Shown here: piece by piece, positions 1-10,944 of the stretch
Position numbering within the stretch: the first letter of the stretch is position 1
Layout of the letters: every line of letters starts with the position of its first letter
DNA from: Sipunculus nudus
Lineage: Eukaryota; Annelida; Sipuncula; Golfingiida; Sipunculidae
Assembly: GCA_026874595.1 (NCBI GenBank)
Contig: CM049319.1
Coordinates: 53,146,917-53,210,916 of the forward strand
DNA: 64,000 nt
Direction: 5' to 3'
Position numbers and translations under genes: made by a program
The notes under the pieces: generated by a model
Told to the model about the DNA's origin: nothing
The model's database searches: none
Seen by the model: the letters and a program-made list of their open reading frames with translations, nothing else

Positions 1-44
1 ACCAGTTCAATCTTTGCATCCATGCATGTTGATATCGGTATAGA

Positions 45-240
45 GGAAAAGATAGAGAGAGATATAGAATAAAAGAATGGAAGGGGATGGGATAGAGAGA
101 GATATGACACATAGACTTAGAGAGAGAGAAAATGACAGAAGGAATGTGATAGAGTGAGATAGAATGAATGAGAGGAAGGGGACGGGATATAGAGAGAGCG
201 CGATATAGAATGAAAGAGGAAGGGGACGGGATAGAAAATA
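45..240. repeat. GA-rich low-complexity tract
   Basis: Degenerate GATAGAGAGA-type units run through this stretch with GGAAGGGGACGGGATAG interruptions. The same texture recurs at 4750-5295 and 6775-7205. No gene is seen. Confidence 0.8.
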
Positions 241-241
241 T

Positions 242-1339
242 GGAGTAGATTCAATGACCGTCCTCTTATTAAAAGGTCTGCTTACGTGTGCAAGGATTAC
301 CTTTAAAGCATCAAGTTGATTTTAACCCTTTAATTTATATCAGGAGAGACTATACTGTAAGATGTCATATCTCTGAAAATACTGTTACTCTGGATGCAGC
401 GCGTATTTCCGCCCAACCCATGTGAATGTGTCTTATTGCCTGCATTTGCATCACTACGTAGTTTTGACCATTGAAATAGCTATTTGTTGATAGTTTTTGA
501 TTGGCAGCACTGACATTGAAAACAAAAGAAAGTATGCTCTGTCTACTTTTTATCTACACATATGCTGTTATACATCCTGGTATATTTCCGCACCTTGAGA
601 TAATTTTTTAACTTTTTACAAATATACTGTTACATCCTTGAAAATTTTGCAACTTTAGAGAATCCTTTTAGCTTTTCCATCTACGAATATACTGTTATCC
701 TTGTATGTATTTATTTTTTTTTTTGCATTTTGTGATAAAAATGGTAGAAAAATAATTAACGTTTAAGTATCACAGAATTTTAGCAATCCATACATTTATC
801 ACAAATTAAGGACCAACTTGGTCTAAATTAAAATTTAACAAAAATATTGTTATTTTAATATTGAGAATCTGTTCCAACTTATCAGAACTTAAAAGCAAAT
901 TAAAAAACTCACCTATTTGCAGTTCTACTGCTCTAGTCTTTAATACTTTATGGACCTGGGCTATTTTTAACCATCTTAGATAATTTATTAAAGTCTATGA
1001 ATTTTCTTATGTACCTTTACTCAATTTTAATCTTTTTTTTTGTATTTATACTTATTTATCATTATATCATCTCTTTTGTATGTTTAAGCGTTTAAGAGCA
1101 TGCATAGCATGGTTTTACGCTTTATGAAATAAAATTTTATTATAACTATTATTTTGTTTTATATGTGCGCAATCTTTCCAAATATATAAAAATACCAGAG
1201 CGTATGCGACTCACCTAGCCATTACGATATTTGACCAATTCCTGAAAGCAAACATTTAACAATTACAGATAAATGGTTTAAATGAAATTCCCAATTCAGG
1301 GAGTTTGTGATCGAATGCTTAGACCTGGATGTAGTGGTT
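242..1339. other. 3' flank of left H1 gene, no gene seen
   Basis: This is AT-rich DNA with no supported ORF. Most of it has an inverted counterpart at 18565-19830. The part at about 540-860 has no clear counterpart. Confidence 0.6.
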
Positions 1340-1355
1340 TGCCCTGAAAAGGGCC
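1340..1355 (-). terminator. Histone 3'-end stem-loop of left H1 (one mismatch)
   Basis: On the minus strand this reads GGCCCTTTTCAGGGCA, the six-base-pair, four-base-loop hairpin typical of replication-dependent histone mRNAs. It begins 32 nt after the stop codon. The basal pair is G opposite A rather than G-C, whereas the right copy is perfect. This element binds SLBP and directs U7-dependent 3' cleavage in metazoans. Confidence 0.9.
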
Positions 1356-1386
1356 TTTGGACGAGAGATTACATCTCATCGACACT

Positions 1387-1935
1387 TTACTTCTTGGCGG
1401 CTTTCTTGGCTGCGGGTTTCTTGGCTTTCTTAGCAGCTGGCTTCTTGGCTGCGGGTTTCTTGGCAGGTTTTTTGGGCTTGGCTGCCTTCTTGGGGGACTT
1501 GGCCTTCTTTGCTACTGGTTTCTTGGCTTTCTTTGGGGATTTCTTGGCAGCTGGCTTCTTGGTTTTCTTGGCAGCAGGTTCCTTGGCTGCCGTCTTGGGG
1601 CGTCCTGGCTTCTTGGCAGCCTTGGGTTTCTCAGCCTTGGCAGCCTGGCTCAGACGGAAGGAGCCGGCAGCACCAGTTCCTTTGACCTGAACCAGCTTAC
1701 CGTCAGCAACAGCCTTCTTCAGGTAGCGGCGGAGGAATGGAGCCAGCTTGGCGGCGTCGGCCTTGTAGTTGGCGCCGATGTACTTCTTGATGGCGGCCAA
1801 GGAGGAACCCTTGCGGTCCTTCAGCTCCTTGATGGCAGCAACAACCATGGTGGCCACTGGTGGGTGGGTTGGTGCTGTCTTGGGTTTGGCTGGCTTCTTA
1901 GCGGCCTTGGCTGGAGCAGAAGCAACGTCAGACAT
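1387..1935 (-). CDS. Histone H1 (linker histone), left copy
   Basis: This intron-less ORF encodes 182 aa. A short Lys/Pro/Ala N-terminal tail (1-22) precedes a winged-helix globular domain (about 23-96) with the H1 signatures [15 protein letters not shown] and [22 protein letters not shown]. The C-terminal tail (97-182) is made of AKKP and SPKK repeats. Linker histones bind the nucleosome dyad and linker DNA in the nucleus and compact chromatin. An H1 box and TATA box lie upstream and a histone hairpin downstream, so S-phase, non-polyadenylated expression is likely. The first ATG after a conserved leader was taken as the start. The globular domain is identical in protein to the right copy, and the DNA has only a few synonymous differences there despite diverged flanks. 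Confidence 0.97.
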   Translation of the reverse strand: MSDVASAPAKAAKKPAKPKTAPTHPPVATMVVAAIKELKDRKGSSLAAIKKYIGANYKADAAKLAPFLRRYLKKAVADGKLVQVKGTGAAGSFRLSQAAKAEKPKAAKKPGRPKTAAKEPAAKKTKKPAAKKSPKKAKKPVAKKAKSPKKAAKPKKPAKKPAAKKPAAKKAKKPAAKKAAKK

Positions 1936-2041
1936 CTTGCTTGTGTTGAACTAGGCCCATCAGAGACAGAAATGAACTACTCCGGCTAGACTAGACTAGA
2001 TCTGGTATTTTGAGAACTACCCCGGCGGAGTCTCGCGCGGA

Positions 2042-2049
2042 TATTTATA
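2042..2049 (-). promoter_or_regulatory. TATA box of left H1 gene
   Basis: TATAAATA on the minus strand lies about 107 bp upstream of the ATG. It sits inside a GCTATAAATATCCGCGCGAG block that is conserved in the right arm. Confidence 0.85.
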
Positions 2050-2078
2050 GCTTCCGCAGCCCTCTCTCACCTAAAAAT

Positions 2079-2085
2079 TGTGTTT
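2079..2085 (-). promoter_or_regulatory. H1 box (AAACACA) of left H1 gene
   Basis: AAACACA is the H1-specific promoter element known from animal H1 genes. It is about 30 bp upstream of the TATA box here and is also present in the right arm at 8722-8728. Confidence 0.75.
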
Positions 2086-2099
2086 CTTGACATGTTTTA

Positions 2100-2993
2100 A
2101 TTTACTATTTTCTAAGCCGTGTTTCACTCGATCGCCACCAAATTTTATATAAGCATGCTTAATCATAGCCTATAATACCGCTGAGGTTAGAATATGCGGT
2201 ACAATATCGTTTAGTCACAATTTTGGAGCAAACCTGAAATTCCATATGTAAAGAACATTTTCTTTCAAATATTTTAGTTTAAATTTATTGTATAAACTAT
2301 TTTTATCACAATGGTTGTGTTTCCTGCTGATTGTTAATAATTCAACCTTTCATTTCATATATATCACGTGAATCCAGGCTCGCTGGTGTTCGAGAAATTC
2401 AAATAAAAATTAGACCAAGAAACACACTACAAACCCGCCCTGTTGTAAATGCTCGCATATATCAGTCATACAGATGCAACGGAAAGATCTTTATGATCAA
2501 TGAACGGTGAATTACCAGACCTTTATAATATCTTACATCAAAGGTAATTAGAGATGGGGTGTGATCTTGGGGATTGTAATTAAGGGGGAACCACTGAGAT
2601 AATTTTATTAGTAAGTTAGCAACACACAAGTCATTTTAACAACAATGGCGGACAGGGAAGGCGGACAGTTGGGCTGGGCTTTTTATGTGGCAACGTTCAT
2701 ACAAGTCTTTCATACACAAGTCCAGTTATGTAAAAACCAGGGGCGTCAATATAGGTGGGATGGGGGTGGGGGTATATATACCCCCTCACTTTCTGGCAAG
2801 GGGGGAGGGGGTAATGTAATCACCCCATCCCCACACTTTTCAGAGAATAATATTATAATATTGCAAATGAAATATATTAATAAAATGAATTAAATGGATC
2901 AATTTACTAAAAATTTTATATATAAACCTTGCTTATAGAATTTACAAAATAATTTAGTTTCTAAAACATTATAATTATTCGAAATATGATTAA

Positions 2994-2994
<1 letters not shown>
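2100..2994. other. H1 upstream region, no gene seen
   Basis: The first 600 bp is the H1 upstream flank shared with the right arm. The rest is AT-rich with C/G runs near 2760-2830. The short ORFs here look like chance. Confidence 0.5.

Positions 2995-3073
<79 letters not shown>
2995..3073. repeat. (TA)n microsatellite
   Basis: An uninterrupted alternating TA tract of about 79 bp. Confidence 0.95.
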
Positions 3074-3076
<3 letters not shown>

Positions 3077-3316
3077 ACTCAGAGACGCTGAAAAAGGTAT
3101 ACATATATGCATGTGTATATATAACAAAGTCATCCCCCCACCCTGGAAGAAAATTGATGCCACTTGTAAAAACTTGTCTCTTATTGCGTTTTGAGGAATA
3201 TTAAACGCCAAAAATTCAAGGAACAACTTGCTGAATTGTCAATGTGTGATTTTTTTCGGTGGTATATCTCAAGATTGTTCATATACGCCCCTGTATTGCT
3301 CAGTGGTGGCTTCATG

Positions 3317-3318
<2 letters not shown>

Positions 3319-3360
<42 letters not shown>
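3319..3360. repeat. (CT)n microsatellite
   Basis: A pure CT dinucleotide run of about 42 bp. Confidence 0.95.
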
Positions 3361-3363
<3 letters not shown>

Positions 3364-4025
3364 TTTTAGTGTAAAAGTCCTATATAAATCAGTACATAAT
3401 TGTTGTATACATGCAAAGTGATTCTTTTTAAATAGAATTAAAGGAATTTTAATTTTTTTCACGCTATAAAACATATTTTTATTGTCCTTTTTTATCTGTG
3501 GTACAGTTATCAAACTGTTATAATGAGATGTAGTGGATATTGACAAATTCAAAATAGATTTAAGTTAATAATCATCATGGAAATATATGTTAATGTAACT
3601 GTCAATGTAAATCAATGTAAATACAGGAAATTTTATCATTTTATATATCATTAAATATGAAGCTGACTCTTTATATCGACCCGCAAATGAAAAATTAAAA
3701 ACCTTTGAATTTAAGTACATAAGTGATAAGTCAGCTGAATACGAACATCGGACAAGTGCGCCATCTGTCGATCAATTTAATTTCATAGGTCCGCTGGACA
3801 TGTGCCTCTTTTTTTCTCACCGGGGAAATCCAGAGTGTTCTACTTATCATACAGTGTATCATAAATATTACCTGATAAGTGTAAGTCTATTACGAACCTT
3901 ATCTTAGAGTTGATATATACTATATTCCGAAATCTGACCTATAATAGCCAAATATATTCCCTTGAACCATTCATAAAATATACAGTTAAGAAAACTAAGA
4001 ACCCACCGCTCTCTGTTCCTCTCTT

Positions 4026-4076
4026 TCATTCATTCATTCATTCATTCATTCATTCATTCATTCATTCATTCATTCA
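4026..4076. repeat. (ATTC)n microsatellite
   Basis: About 12 tandem ATTC units. The right arm keeps only three (7191-7202, inverted as GAAT). Confidence 0.95.
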
Positions 4077-4079
4077 TCT

Positions 4080-4615
4080 ATCACTCTCTGTCCCTGTCTC
4101 CCTCTCTATATTTCTCTTTCATTCTCTCTCTCGCTCTTTCATTCTCTCTGTTTTCATCTCCTCTCCCCTTCATCTCTAATTCTATCTCTATCCACTCCCC
4201 TTCCTCTCTCATTCTTTCTCTCTCCCTTTCCCCTCCCCTTCCTCTCTCATTCTTTCTCTCTACCTATCCCCTCCCCTTCCTCTCTCATTCTAATTCTTTC
4301 TATCTAGTCCCCTTCCTCTCATTCTTGACCTCTCTCTCTTCCATCACTTCCCCTTTTCCATTCTATCTCTGTTCTTCCCTTCCTCTCTTTTTCTCTCTTT
4401 CTATACTGATCCCTTCCTCTCTCTTATTCTATTAATCTCTCTATCTCATCTCTCTACCCCTCTCTCAAGACTCTCCTTCCCTTACTTTCTCATTCTATCT
4501 CTCTCTCCTTCCTTTCTTCTGTCATTCTATCTCTCTATCTCTTCCCTATCTTTCTCCTCCACTTCTTCTCTCATTCTACCTCTCTCTTTTCCATCTCATT
4601 CTATTTTTATACTCC
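4080..4615. repeat. CT-rich low-complexity tract
   Basis: Degenerate CTCTCTTTCATTC-type repeats, the inverted partner of the GA-rich tract at 6775-7205. Confidence 0.8.
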
Positions 4616-4639
4616 ATAAGTCCCCATTATATACAGAAA

Positions 4640-4745
4640 ACGGACCCATATCCGATCCACATACATCCTTAAATTTTTTAAAAATTTAAAACAATTTAAA
4701 CCCATCTCACCATTTCAAAAGTTGATTCCAAGACATTGGGGATCG
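4640..4745. repeat. Local direct repeat at palindrome centre (copy 1)
   Basis: Blocks CCATCTCACC and AAGACATTGGGGATCG, with a TACATCCTTRAATTTTTTAA block before them, recur in the same orientation at 5620-5685 and 5918-5970. An insert splits the second copy. Confidence 0.6.
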
Positions 4746-4747
4746 TG

Positions 4748-4825
4748 GCTTAATAAAATGAAAAGAGAATTAAAAGGAGAGGGTGGGATAGGGATACAAA
4801 TAAAATGAATGAGAGGAAAGTGATA

Positions 4826-4871
<46 letters not shown>

Positions 4872-5295
4872 GGGAGGTAAAATGACAAAGAGGGAGGGGC
4901 GGGATAGAGGGATAGATATTTACAATCAAATTAAGAGAGGAATGGGCGGGATAGAGAGAGAGGGGGAAGATAAGAGAGGAAGGCAACGGGATAGAAAGAT
5001 AGATGATATGAAATAGAGTAAAGGGGACGGACGAGAGAGGTAGAATGGAAGAGAAGAAGGGGCCCAGAAAGGGAGAGAGATGGAATATAAGAGGGTTTGA
5101 TAGAGCGACAGATAGATTGAAAGGAGGAAGGGGACATGAATTAAAGAGATAGAATGAAAGAGAGGAAGGTAACGGGATGGAGAGATAGATAGAATGAAAT
5201 ATAGAAAGGGGACGGGCGAGAGAGATAGAATGAATGAGAGATAGGGAACGAGAACGAGGCAGTGATATATTATGAAAGATAGGAGGGGCGGGATA
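4748..5295. repeat. GA-rich low-complexity tract with a G run
   Basis: Degenerate GATAGAGAGA and GGAAGGGGACGGG units, with a (GA)n run and about 15 G at 4830-4876. The long minus-strand ORFs over it are low-complexity artefacts. Confidence 0.8.
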
Positions 5296-6774
5296 AACAA
5301 ATTTATTTATTTTAAAAATGAATTAGCCTAAGTAGTGTTTAAGTTAGAGAGTTTTTAAAAGAAACGGAGGGGTATAAATTTGCCGTTGTACATGGTGCCA
5401 TTTATCACAGGCGTATGAAGTACCCCGCCAGTCTGCCGGCCAGTCTAGGTTACGTAATCATCTGGTCAAGCCTGTAGCGCTCTCTCAGCATGCGGTCGAC
5501 GGACCTCCTGCAGGGGACAATAAAGCACCCTCATACTGACAAGTAATGCACATGGGGAGGCTCTAATAGGTGTATATGTCACGAGCCATCAGTCGATCAG
5601 ACCAAACTTATTGACCCGATAGCCGATCCATATACATCCTTGAATTTTTTAAAATAAATTTAAAACATTTTAAATGTTTGTCTGTTTTAACTGTTGTTGT
5701 AATAAATTAATCACTATATATAAGTATGTGTATATTATATAGTATAATATTTAATATACTGCTAATATAATAATGTATATCTTTTATTAATTTCAGTATA
5801 TAGATGAATACCAGCAGATGAAAGTTGAAAGTATTCCAAAGAAATTTGGGATAGTTAAATGAGCTTGATCCATCTAAAGCTGGGTCTGAACCAATAACCG
5901 AAATCAATTATTGGGTCTGACCCATCTCACCTTTTCGAAAGTTGATTCTAAGACATTGGGGATCGGCGAATGGGTCTACCATTCTTCAGGTTAGGTAAAC
6001 CTGTAATAGCTCGCGGGCGTGTTACGTGTGCATATAGGCAATTGTGTTATATGATAATATAATGAGATAGGAAAACCTTTTCTCTGCCTGAATTCGGATC
6101 AGTTATTGGGTCTAACCAAGTCCTAAATAAACTCCTTGGTCTAACCTATCATAAGATGCATGCATCGATGGCGAACCAATATCCGATGTCAGTTACTGGT
6201 TTAAGACCCATTTTAAGATGAAGATGGTGCACAACGTATGCATACATACAAGTGCATGTGCTCTAGCTATATAGTCTATAATTTTTAATCTTTATTTTCG
6301 AACAGCTCTCTTTTCCTTACTACAGAAAGAAATTATTATTAGGCAGTGCATGTGTCAGTGTGTTGATCTATGTCTTCATGTTTTTCATTCCTTTATTTTC
6401 AATTATTTTTTACGTAAGAATTTCTTTATAAACCTTAGATTGAAACCTGTTAAACCCCAACGCAAAATTAAGAGTGGATACTTCACCATTGAAGGTAAAA
6501 TTAGACTCAAGGTTGAATGTTGGGAAAATCTTAAAAGGTGATTGCATAGCTAAACACTGTGTTACAGGTCTGAATAGATGGATAGTTTTATATTCGTCCA
6601 TAGAATTTAACTCACTCCCCAGAATGAACTTTGTAAGTAGCGCCAAGAGAGACTATACAAGAGAGAAAGGCCAACCCCTTGACAAATAGGCTAAATCTGT
6701 CCGACAGATGGCGCTCTTGGCTGGTTATCGTGTTGAAAAGCCAAGTGTTTTGTATATAATTGAGTATAAAAATT
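5296..6774. other. Unpaired centre of the inverted duplication, no gene seen
   Basis: AT-rich DNA with the second half of the local direct repeat and variants of the phrase CCRATATCCGAT. Small ORFs on both strands at 6350-6690 lack recognisable domains. Confidence 0.5.
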
Positions 6775-7205
6775 AGAATGAAATGGAATGAGGTGGTAGA
6801 ATGGGAGAGGAAGTGCAGGAGAGCGAGAGAGAGGGAAGAGATAGAGAGATATAATGACAGAAGACAGGGAGTGGAGAAGAGTCTCGAGAGTGGGGTCTGA
6901 GAGAGGGGATGAGTTATAGTGAGATATAAAGAATAAGAAAGAGGAAGAGGACAGAATAGAGAGAGAGAGAGAGAAGAAAGAGAGGAAGGGAACAGCAGAG
7001 ATGGAATGAAAGAGGGGAAGTGGTGAGAGAGAGAGATAGGCAGACAGATAGACAGACAGACAATGAATGAGAGAAAGGTGGGGGGATAGAAAGAGAGATA
7101 GAAAAAAATGCGATTTAAAGGGGGCGGGGGCGGGGAGACAGACAAAATGATAGAGCGAGAGAAAGAATGAAAGAGAAAGGGACAGAGAGTGAATGAATGA
7201 ATGGA
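6775..7205. repeat. GA-rich low-complexity tract
   Basis: The inverted counterpart of 4060-4615. It gives long but meaningless minus-strand Ser/Leu-rich frames. Confidence 0.8.
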
Positions 7206-7435
7206 GGAGAGAATGGATTCTCCGATGTTCGTATTCACTTATGTGCATAATTTCGAGATAATTTTTGAATTTGTCATTTACAGGTCGATATAAAGAGTCA
7301 GAGTCATATTTATTGATATATAAATTTCTACGTATTTATATATTAGTTGACATGAATTTATTTGAATATATCCCGAATGAAGTGACCAACTGTTTTGTTG
7401 TGTGAAACAAACCGCATTATTAACCAAATATATAT

Positions 7436-7450
7436 ATTCTCTCTCTCTCT

Positions 7451-7481
<31 letters not shown>
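7436..7481. repeat. (CT)n microsatellite
   Basis: CT dinucleotide run with two CCCT interruptions. Confidence 0.9.
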
Positions 7482-7853
7482 CTTAGTTTATGACTGGATT
7501 ATTGATTTTTTATCAATAGTAGTTCGTAATATTTGGTGGTCGTTGATTTTTTCTTAAGCTGATTTACATTAACAATAGCATTGACATTGCAATGTTGATT
7601 ATAAACTTAAATTTATTTTGTATTTGTAGATATCCACATAAAACAGTTTGATAACTTTTAAACTTCGATCATGATAAAAAGGACAATAAAGGGGACGATT
7701 AAAGATTTGTTTTATTGCGTGAATATACGAAGCAATCCTTTAATTCTATTTAAAACAACATGATGTATTGATTTATATGACTTCAATATTTTATGGGTCG
7801 AGGACCTTGTGGAACTTAAATAATATATGAGTGTCAAAAAATGAAAAAATATA

Positions 7854-7922
7854 TTATAATATATATATATATATATAAATATATATATTCATGAATCCTC
7901 AAACACACACACACACACACAC
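7854..7922. repeat. (TA)n then (AC)n microsatellites
   Basis: A short TA tract (7855-7878) is followed by about ten AC units (7902-7922). Confidence 0.85.
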
Positions 7923-8721
7923 AGGCAGAGAGTGAAGCGACCACAGATCAATACAGCGCGTACATGATGAATCTTGACATATATGTATCGAAAAAAAAAA
8001 TATCACAAAATACCAATTCAGTAATTTGTTCTTCGAATTCTGGATGTTTAATATGGATGTTCTGGAGTTCTTGTATGAAAGCTGCCACGTATCAAGCCCA
8101 GCTGGCCCAACTGTCCGCCTCGCATGTCCGCCATTGTTGTTATAGTGGCTTGTGTGATGTTTAATTACTTACTGATAAAACTACTGGTTCCCCGGCCTTA
8201 ATCGCGATAAGGAAGACCCCAAGTTTACACCCCCACCTGTAATTACCTTTGATGTAAGATACATGTATTATAAAGGTCTGGTAATTCACCGTTCACCGAT
8301 CATAAAGATCTTTCCTTTGCATATGAATATCTAGGCTATATGCGAGCATTTACAACAGGGTGGGTTTGTCAGTTGTAGTGTGTTTCTTGGTCTAATTTTT
8401 GTTAGAATTTCTCGAACACTAGCGAGCCTGGATTCACGTGATATATATGAAATGAAAGGTTGGATTATTAACTATAAGCAGGAAACACAACCATTGTGAT
8501 AAAAAAAGTTTATTCCAGAAATTTAAACTAAAATATTTGAAAGAAAATGTTCTTTACACATGGAATTTCAGGTTTGCTCTAAAATTGTGACTAAATGATA
8601 TGGTACCACATATTCTAACCTCAGCAGTATTACAGGATTAATGATCAAGCATGCTTATGTAAAATTTGGTGACGATCGAGTGAAAGACGGCTTGGAAAAT
8701 AGTAAAATAAAACATGACAAC

Positions 8722-8728
8722 AAACACA
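8722..8728 (+). promoter_or_regulatory. H1 box (AAACACA) of right H1 promoter
   Basis: Same element and context as 2079-2085. Between it and the TATA box the right arm has about 60 bp more than the left (8752-8810), bounded by GGCCGC-like sequence. Confidence 0.75.
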
Positions 8729-8817
8729 ATTTTGAGTGAGAGAGGGCCGCATAGCGGAGCGCTTGTCAATTTCAGACCGCTTGTTTCGTTCAGGTTCTCA
8801 CTCGCGGCCGCTGAAGC

Positions 8818-8825
8818 TATAAATA
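8818..8825 (+). promoter_or_regulatory. TATA box of right H1 promoter, now separated from its gene
   Basis: TATAAATA in the same GCTATAAATATCCGCGCGAG block as the left promoter. The H1 start codon would be about 110 bp downstream without the insertion; it is 9.15 kb away. By TATA spacing, initiation is expected near 8849, a few bases before the LINE starts. Confidence 0.85.
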
Positions 8826-9051
8826 TCCGCGCGAGACCTCGCCGGAGCAGTTCAGTCGACACGCTCACTGACCACCGTACCGTGCGGACGTGCCAGTGAG
8901 ACTCTCCAGCCACCAGCCTCCAGCATCCTTTGTGTCATCAGACATAATTAACAAGTTCACCGAACCGACACCAATTAGCACCGAGTTAGCTCAGTCAGTG
9001 AAACTTACACATAGTGTTAAGTCTGACTGGGCCGGCCGGTGCCACCCAAAC

Positions 9052-9067
9052 AGTCCTTTTTAGGACT
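9052..9067 (+). promoter_or_regulatory. Histone-stem-loop-like hairpin in LINE leader
   Basis: AGTCCTTTTTAGGACT forms a six-base-pair stem with a TTTT loop, preceded by CCAAAC. That layout resembles metazoan histone 3' hairpins (stem of six, loop UYUN, A-rich 5' flank). The basal pair is A-U instead of G-C. Two further copies lie at 17213-17228 and 17251-17266. Confidence 0.5.
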
Positions 9068-9300
9068 AAAGCACCCATCAACAACAACATATAAGATTTC
9101 AACCACAGATTCAGCGGAAACAAGACCACAAGATAAAAGACACAGATACAAGACACACATACACAAGTACAAACAAGTAAGTAAACATACATTCGTGCAT
9201 GACTTCTGGAGCCGAAAAACAAGTAAGTAATAACTAACAGCTACTAATTAACACAAACAACACAACACACACAACTGAATACCAAGACTAGCGTAGGCCA

Positions 9301-10944
9301 ATGTCCTATAGTAACATGGCCGCACGCACTGAAGTCAAGCCAATTAAAATGGTTGACTTCATGGACACATGTAAAGAAAAAATAAACAAAGGTAAAGTAG
9401 CAAAACAAGCCAAACAAAAGGTAAACAAGGACTCAAAACCAAAACCAAAACAAGAAACAAAACAGAAAAAAAGTAACCAAGACACAACCCTGGCCAACAC
9501 AGCAGAACAAACAGAAAACCAAGACACCATACAGATACTCAAAAACATCATTGCGGAACAAAAACAGGAAATAAAAGAACTACACGCAAAACTAGACAAA
9601 CTCACATCCATACTGGAAACGAGACTGACCGGAAATGACAACAAAACGCAAACTCAAACAACCCCAGACCCAAACGAACACGGAAGCGAACCACAAACAC
9701 AAACAACCCCCGACTCGCCTGCGCTTAAATGCTGCGAAGCGGCATTAAACGAAATAGCAAACCTCAACACACCACAATCAGTGATACAGCCTGACAGAAA
9801 GAAAATCAAACCCACCAGACCCTCAACCAAAACCAAAACAAAACTAGCAGACCCAACCCCCACACCGATCCAAATTCAAATGAACAAAATACAGGATAAA
9901 ACCACAACAGACTCGCCAAAACGGAAATGCATCTCGCCAACCAACAACCAAAACGAAACCCCAGAACAACAAACCACCAGCAAAAAACCAAAACAATCAA
10001 CCCCAACAACAAACAAACAAAATAACAAATCACCAAACAAAACCCCAGAACAAACATCTGCCAACACAACTACCACACCAACAAACAACGAAGAAACAGA
10101 CATGGAAACACAAACAACAATTGCCACAAACAACCACGCTACAAACAAACCACATAAACAAAACACCACAAAAGGCGTAATCAAAGGCGTCCCCACAGAA
10201 ATAACAAATAAACACATCCTGGACACACTGAAAAACACAGGCGTCACAGCGGCACACAGACTGGGCAACAGCACAGTTGTCAAACTCACATACACTACAC
10301 ACGAAATGTACTCTAAAGCCACCACCGCACCAATCAAGTTCGAGAACAAAACATACAAATTGACAAAATACGAGGAACTCCATGAAATAGCACAATGCTT
10401 TAATTGCCAGCGGTTAGGCCACACCTCCAAATTCTGCAAACAACCCACACGATGCCTCCGATGCGGCAACCAAGGCCACACCATAAAAGAGTGCGACAAA
10501 CAAAAACAAGACGCAAAATGCGCAAACTGTCAGGGCCCTCACATTGCAAGCTTTAAATCTTGCCCAATTTACAAAAGAGCCTCAGCAGAATACAGAAAAA
10601 ACGATAAACTAAACAAAGAAAAAACAACTAAACAACCACTCCTCCCAGCCCCCCTGCCCGCCCGCCCCGCATGGAACTTAAAAAGCAACTGCACCCAACC
10701 CACCCAAAACACAAACCTCAAACAAACCGAAAACCAAGCAACGAAAAACCTAACATACATGGCCACAATAATGACTGAACTCCTCCCAGAAAAAACCCTC
10801 TCAGAGATATGTAACATACTAGCAGTAGGACATAAACATGCCTACTACTTCACAGTGCATCCACGCACTGTTGAAGAAAACGTTAGGAAAATAAAACAGA
10901 CAAATAACCTCTACAGGCAGGAATTCCCTGCCTTATCACGCTAA
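9301..10944 (+). CDS. LINE ORF1: gag-like nucleic-acid-binding protein
   Basis: The ORF encodes 547 aa. It has a Lys-rich N-terminus, a predicted coiled coil at about 75-108, and a long Thr/Asn/Gln/Pro-rich low-complexity stretch (about 110-290). A PRE_C2HC/RRM-like fold follows (about 291-362, GVIKGVPTEIT). Three zinc knuckles lie at about 366-421: CFNCQRLGHTSKFC, CLRCGNQGHTIKEC and a CANCQGPH-type third. Such proteins coat LINE RNA and form the cytoplasmic/nuclear RNP. The order of PRE_C2HC and knuckles is typical of Jockey, R1 and I superclade ORF1. The first ATG of the open frame was used. The stop overlaps the ORF2 frame as TAATA. Confidence 0.92.
   Translation: MSYSNMAARTEVKPIKMVDFMDTCKEKINKGKVAKQAKQKVNKDSKPKPKQETKQKKSNQDTTLANTAEQTENQDTIQILKNIIAEQKQEIKELHAKLDKLTSILETRLTGNDNKTQTQTTPDPNEHGSEPQTQTTPDSPALKCCEAALNEIANLNTPQSVIQPDRKKIKPTRPSTKTKTKLADPTPTPIQIQMNKIQDKTTTDSPKRKCISPTNNQNETPEQQTTSKKPKQSTPTTNKQNNKSPNKTPEQTSANTTTTPTNNEETDMETQTTIATNNHATNKPHKQNTTKGVIKGVPTEITNKHILDTLKNTGVTAAHRLGNSTVVKLTYTTHEMYSKATTAPIKFENKTYKLTKYEELHEIAQCFNCQRLGHTSKFCKQPTRCLRCGNQGHTIKECDKQKQDAKCANCQGPHIASFKSCPIYKRASAEYRKNDKLNKEKTTKQPLLPAPLPARPAWNLKSNCTQPTQNTNLKQTENQATKNLTYMATIMTELLPEKTLSEICNILAVGHKHAYYFTVHPRTVEENVRKIKQTNNLYRQEFPALSR

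Larger units (their letters stand above)
235..4610. repeat. Left arm of large inverted duplication containing an H1 gene
   Basis: Read as reverse complement, this stretch matches the right arm segment by segment. Examples are 260-560 with 19500-19800, 860-920 with 18960-19020, the H1 3' flank 1090-1310 with 18580-18800, the H1 promoter 2040-2700 with 8050-8850, 3420-3510 with 7670-7760, 3640-3690 with 7270-7310, and 4060-4150 with 7130-7205. Non-coding identity looks moderate with many indels, so this is an old duplication. The outer ends carry a short similar segment in direct orientation (about 11-42 and 19834-19863). Confidence 0.85.

Noticed and set aside
1307-1989. Long Leu/Gly/Phe-rich plus-strand ORFs over the left H1, and minus-strand ones over the right H1.
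   Set aside because: They are antisense shadows of the Lys/Ala-rich H1 tails.
6350-6690. Small ORFs on both strands with a W-N-x-L-P-like phrase resembling a LINE C-terminus.
   Set aside because: The match is a few residues and flanking frames show nothing; insufficient for a call.
4750-7248. Minus-strand ORFs of 60-208 aa rich in Ser and Leu.
   Set aside because: They are translations of GA-rich low-complexity DNA with no domain.
8886-8892. GGACGTG as a canonical downstream promoter element for the LINE.
   Set aside because: Counted from the TCAGTC start it lies at +33, not +28, and this element requires strict spacing; noted only as a resemblance.
9306-10499. Minus-strand ORFs rich in Cys, Val and Phe opposite LINE ORF1.
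   Set aside because: They are the complement of an A/C-rich coding strand.
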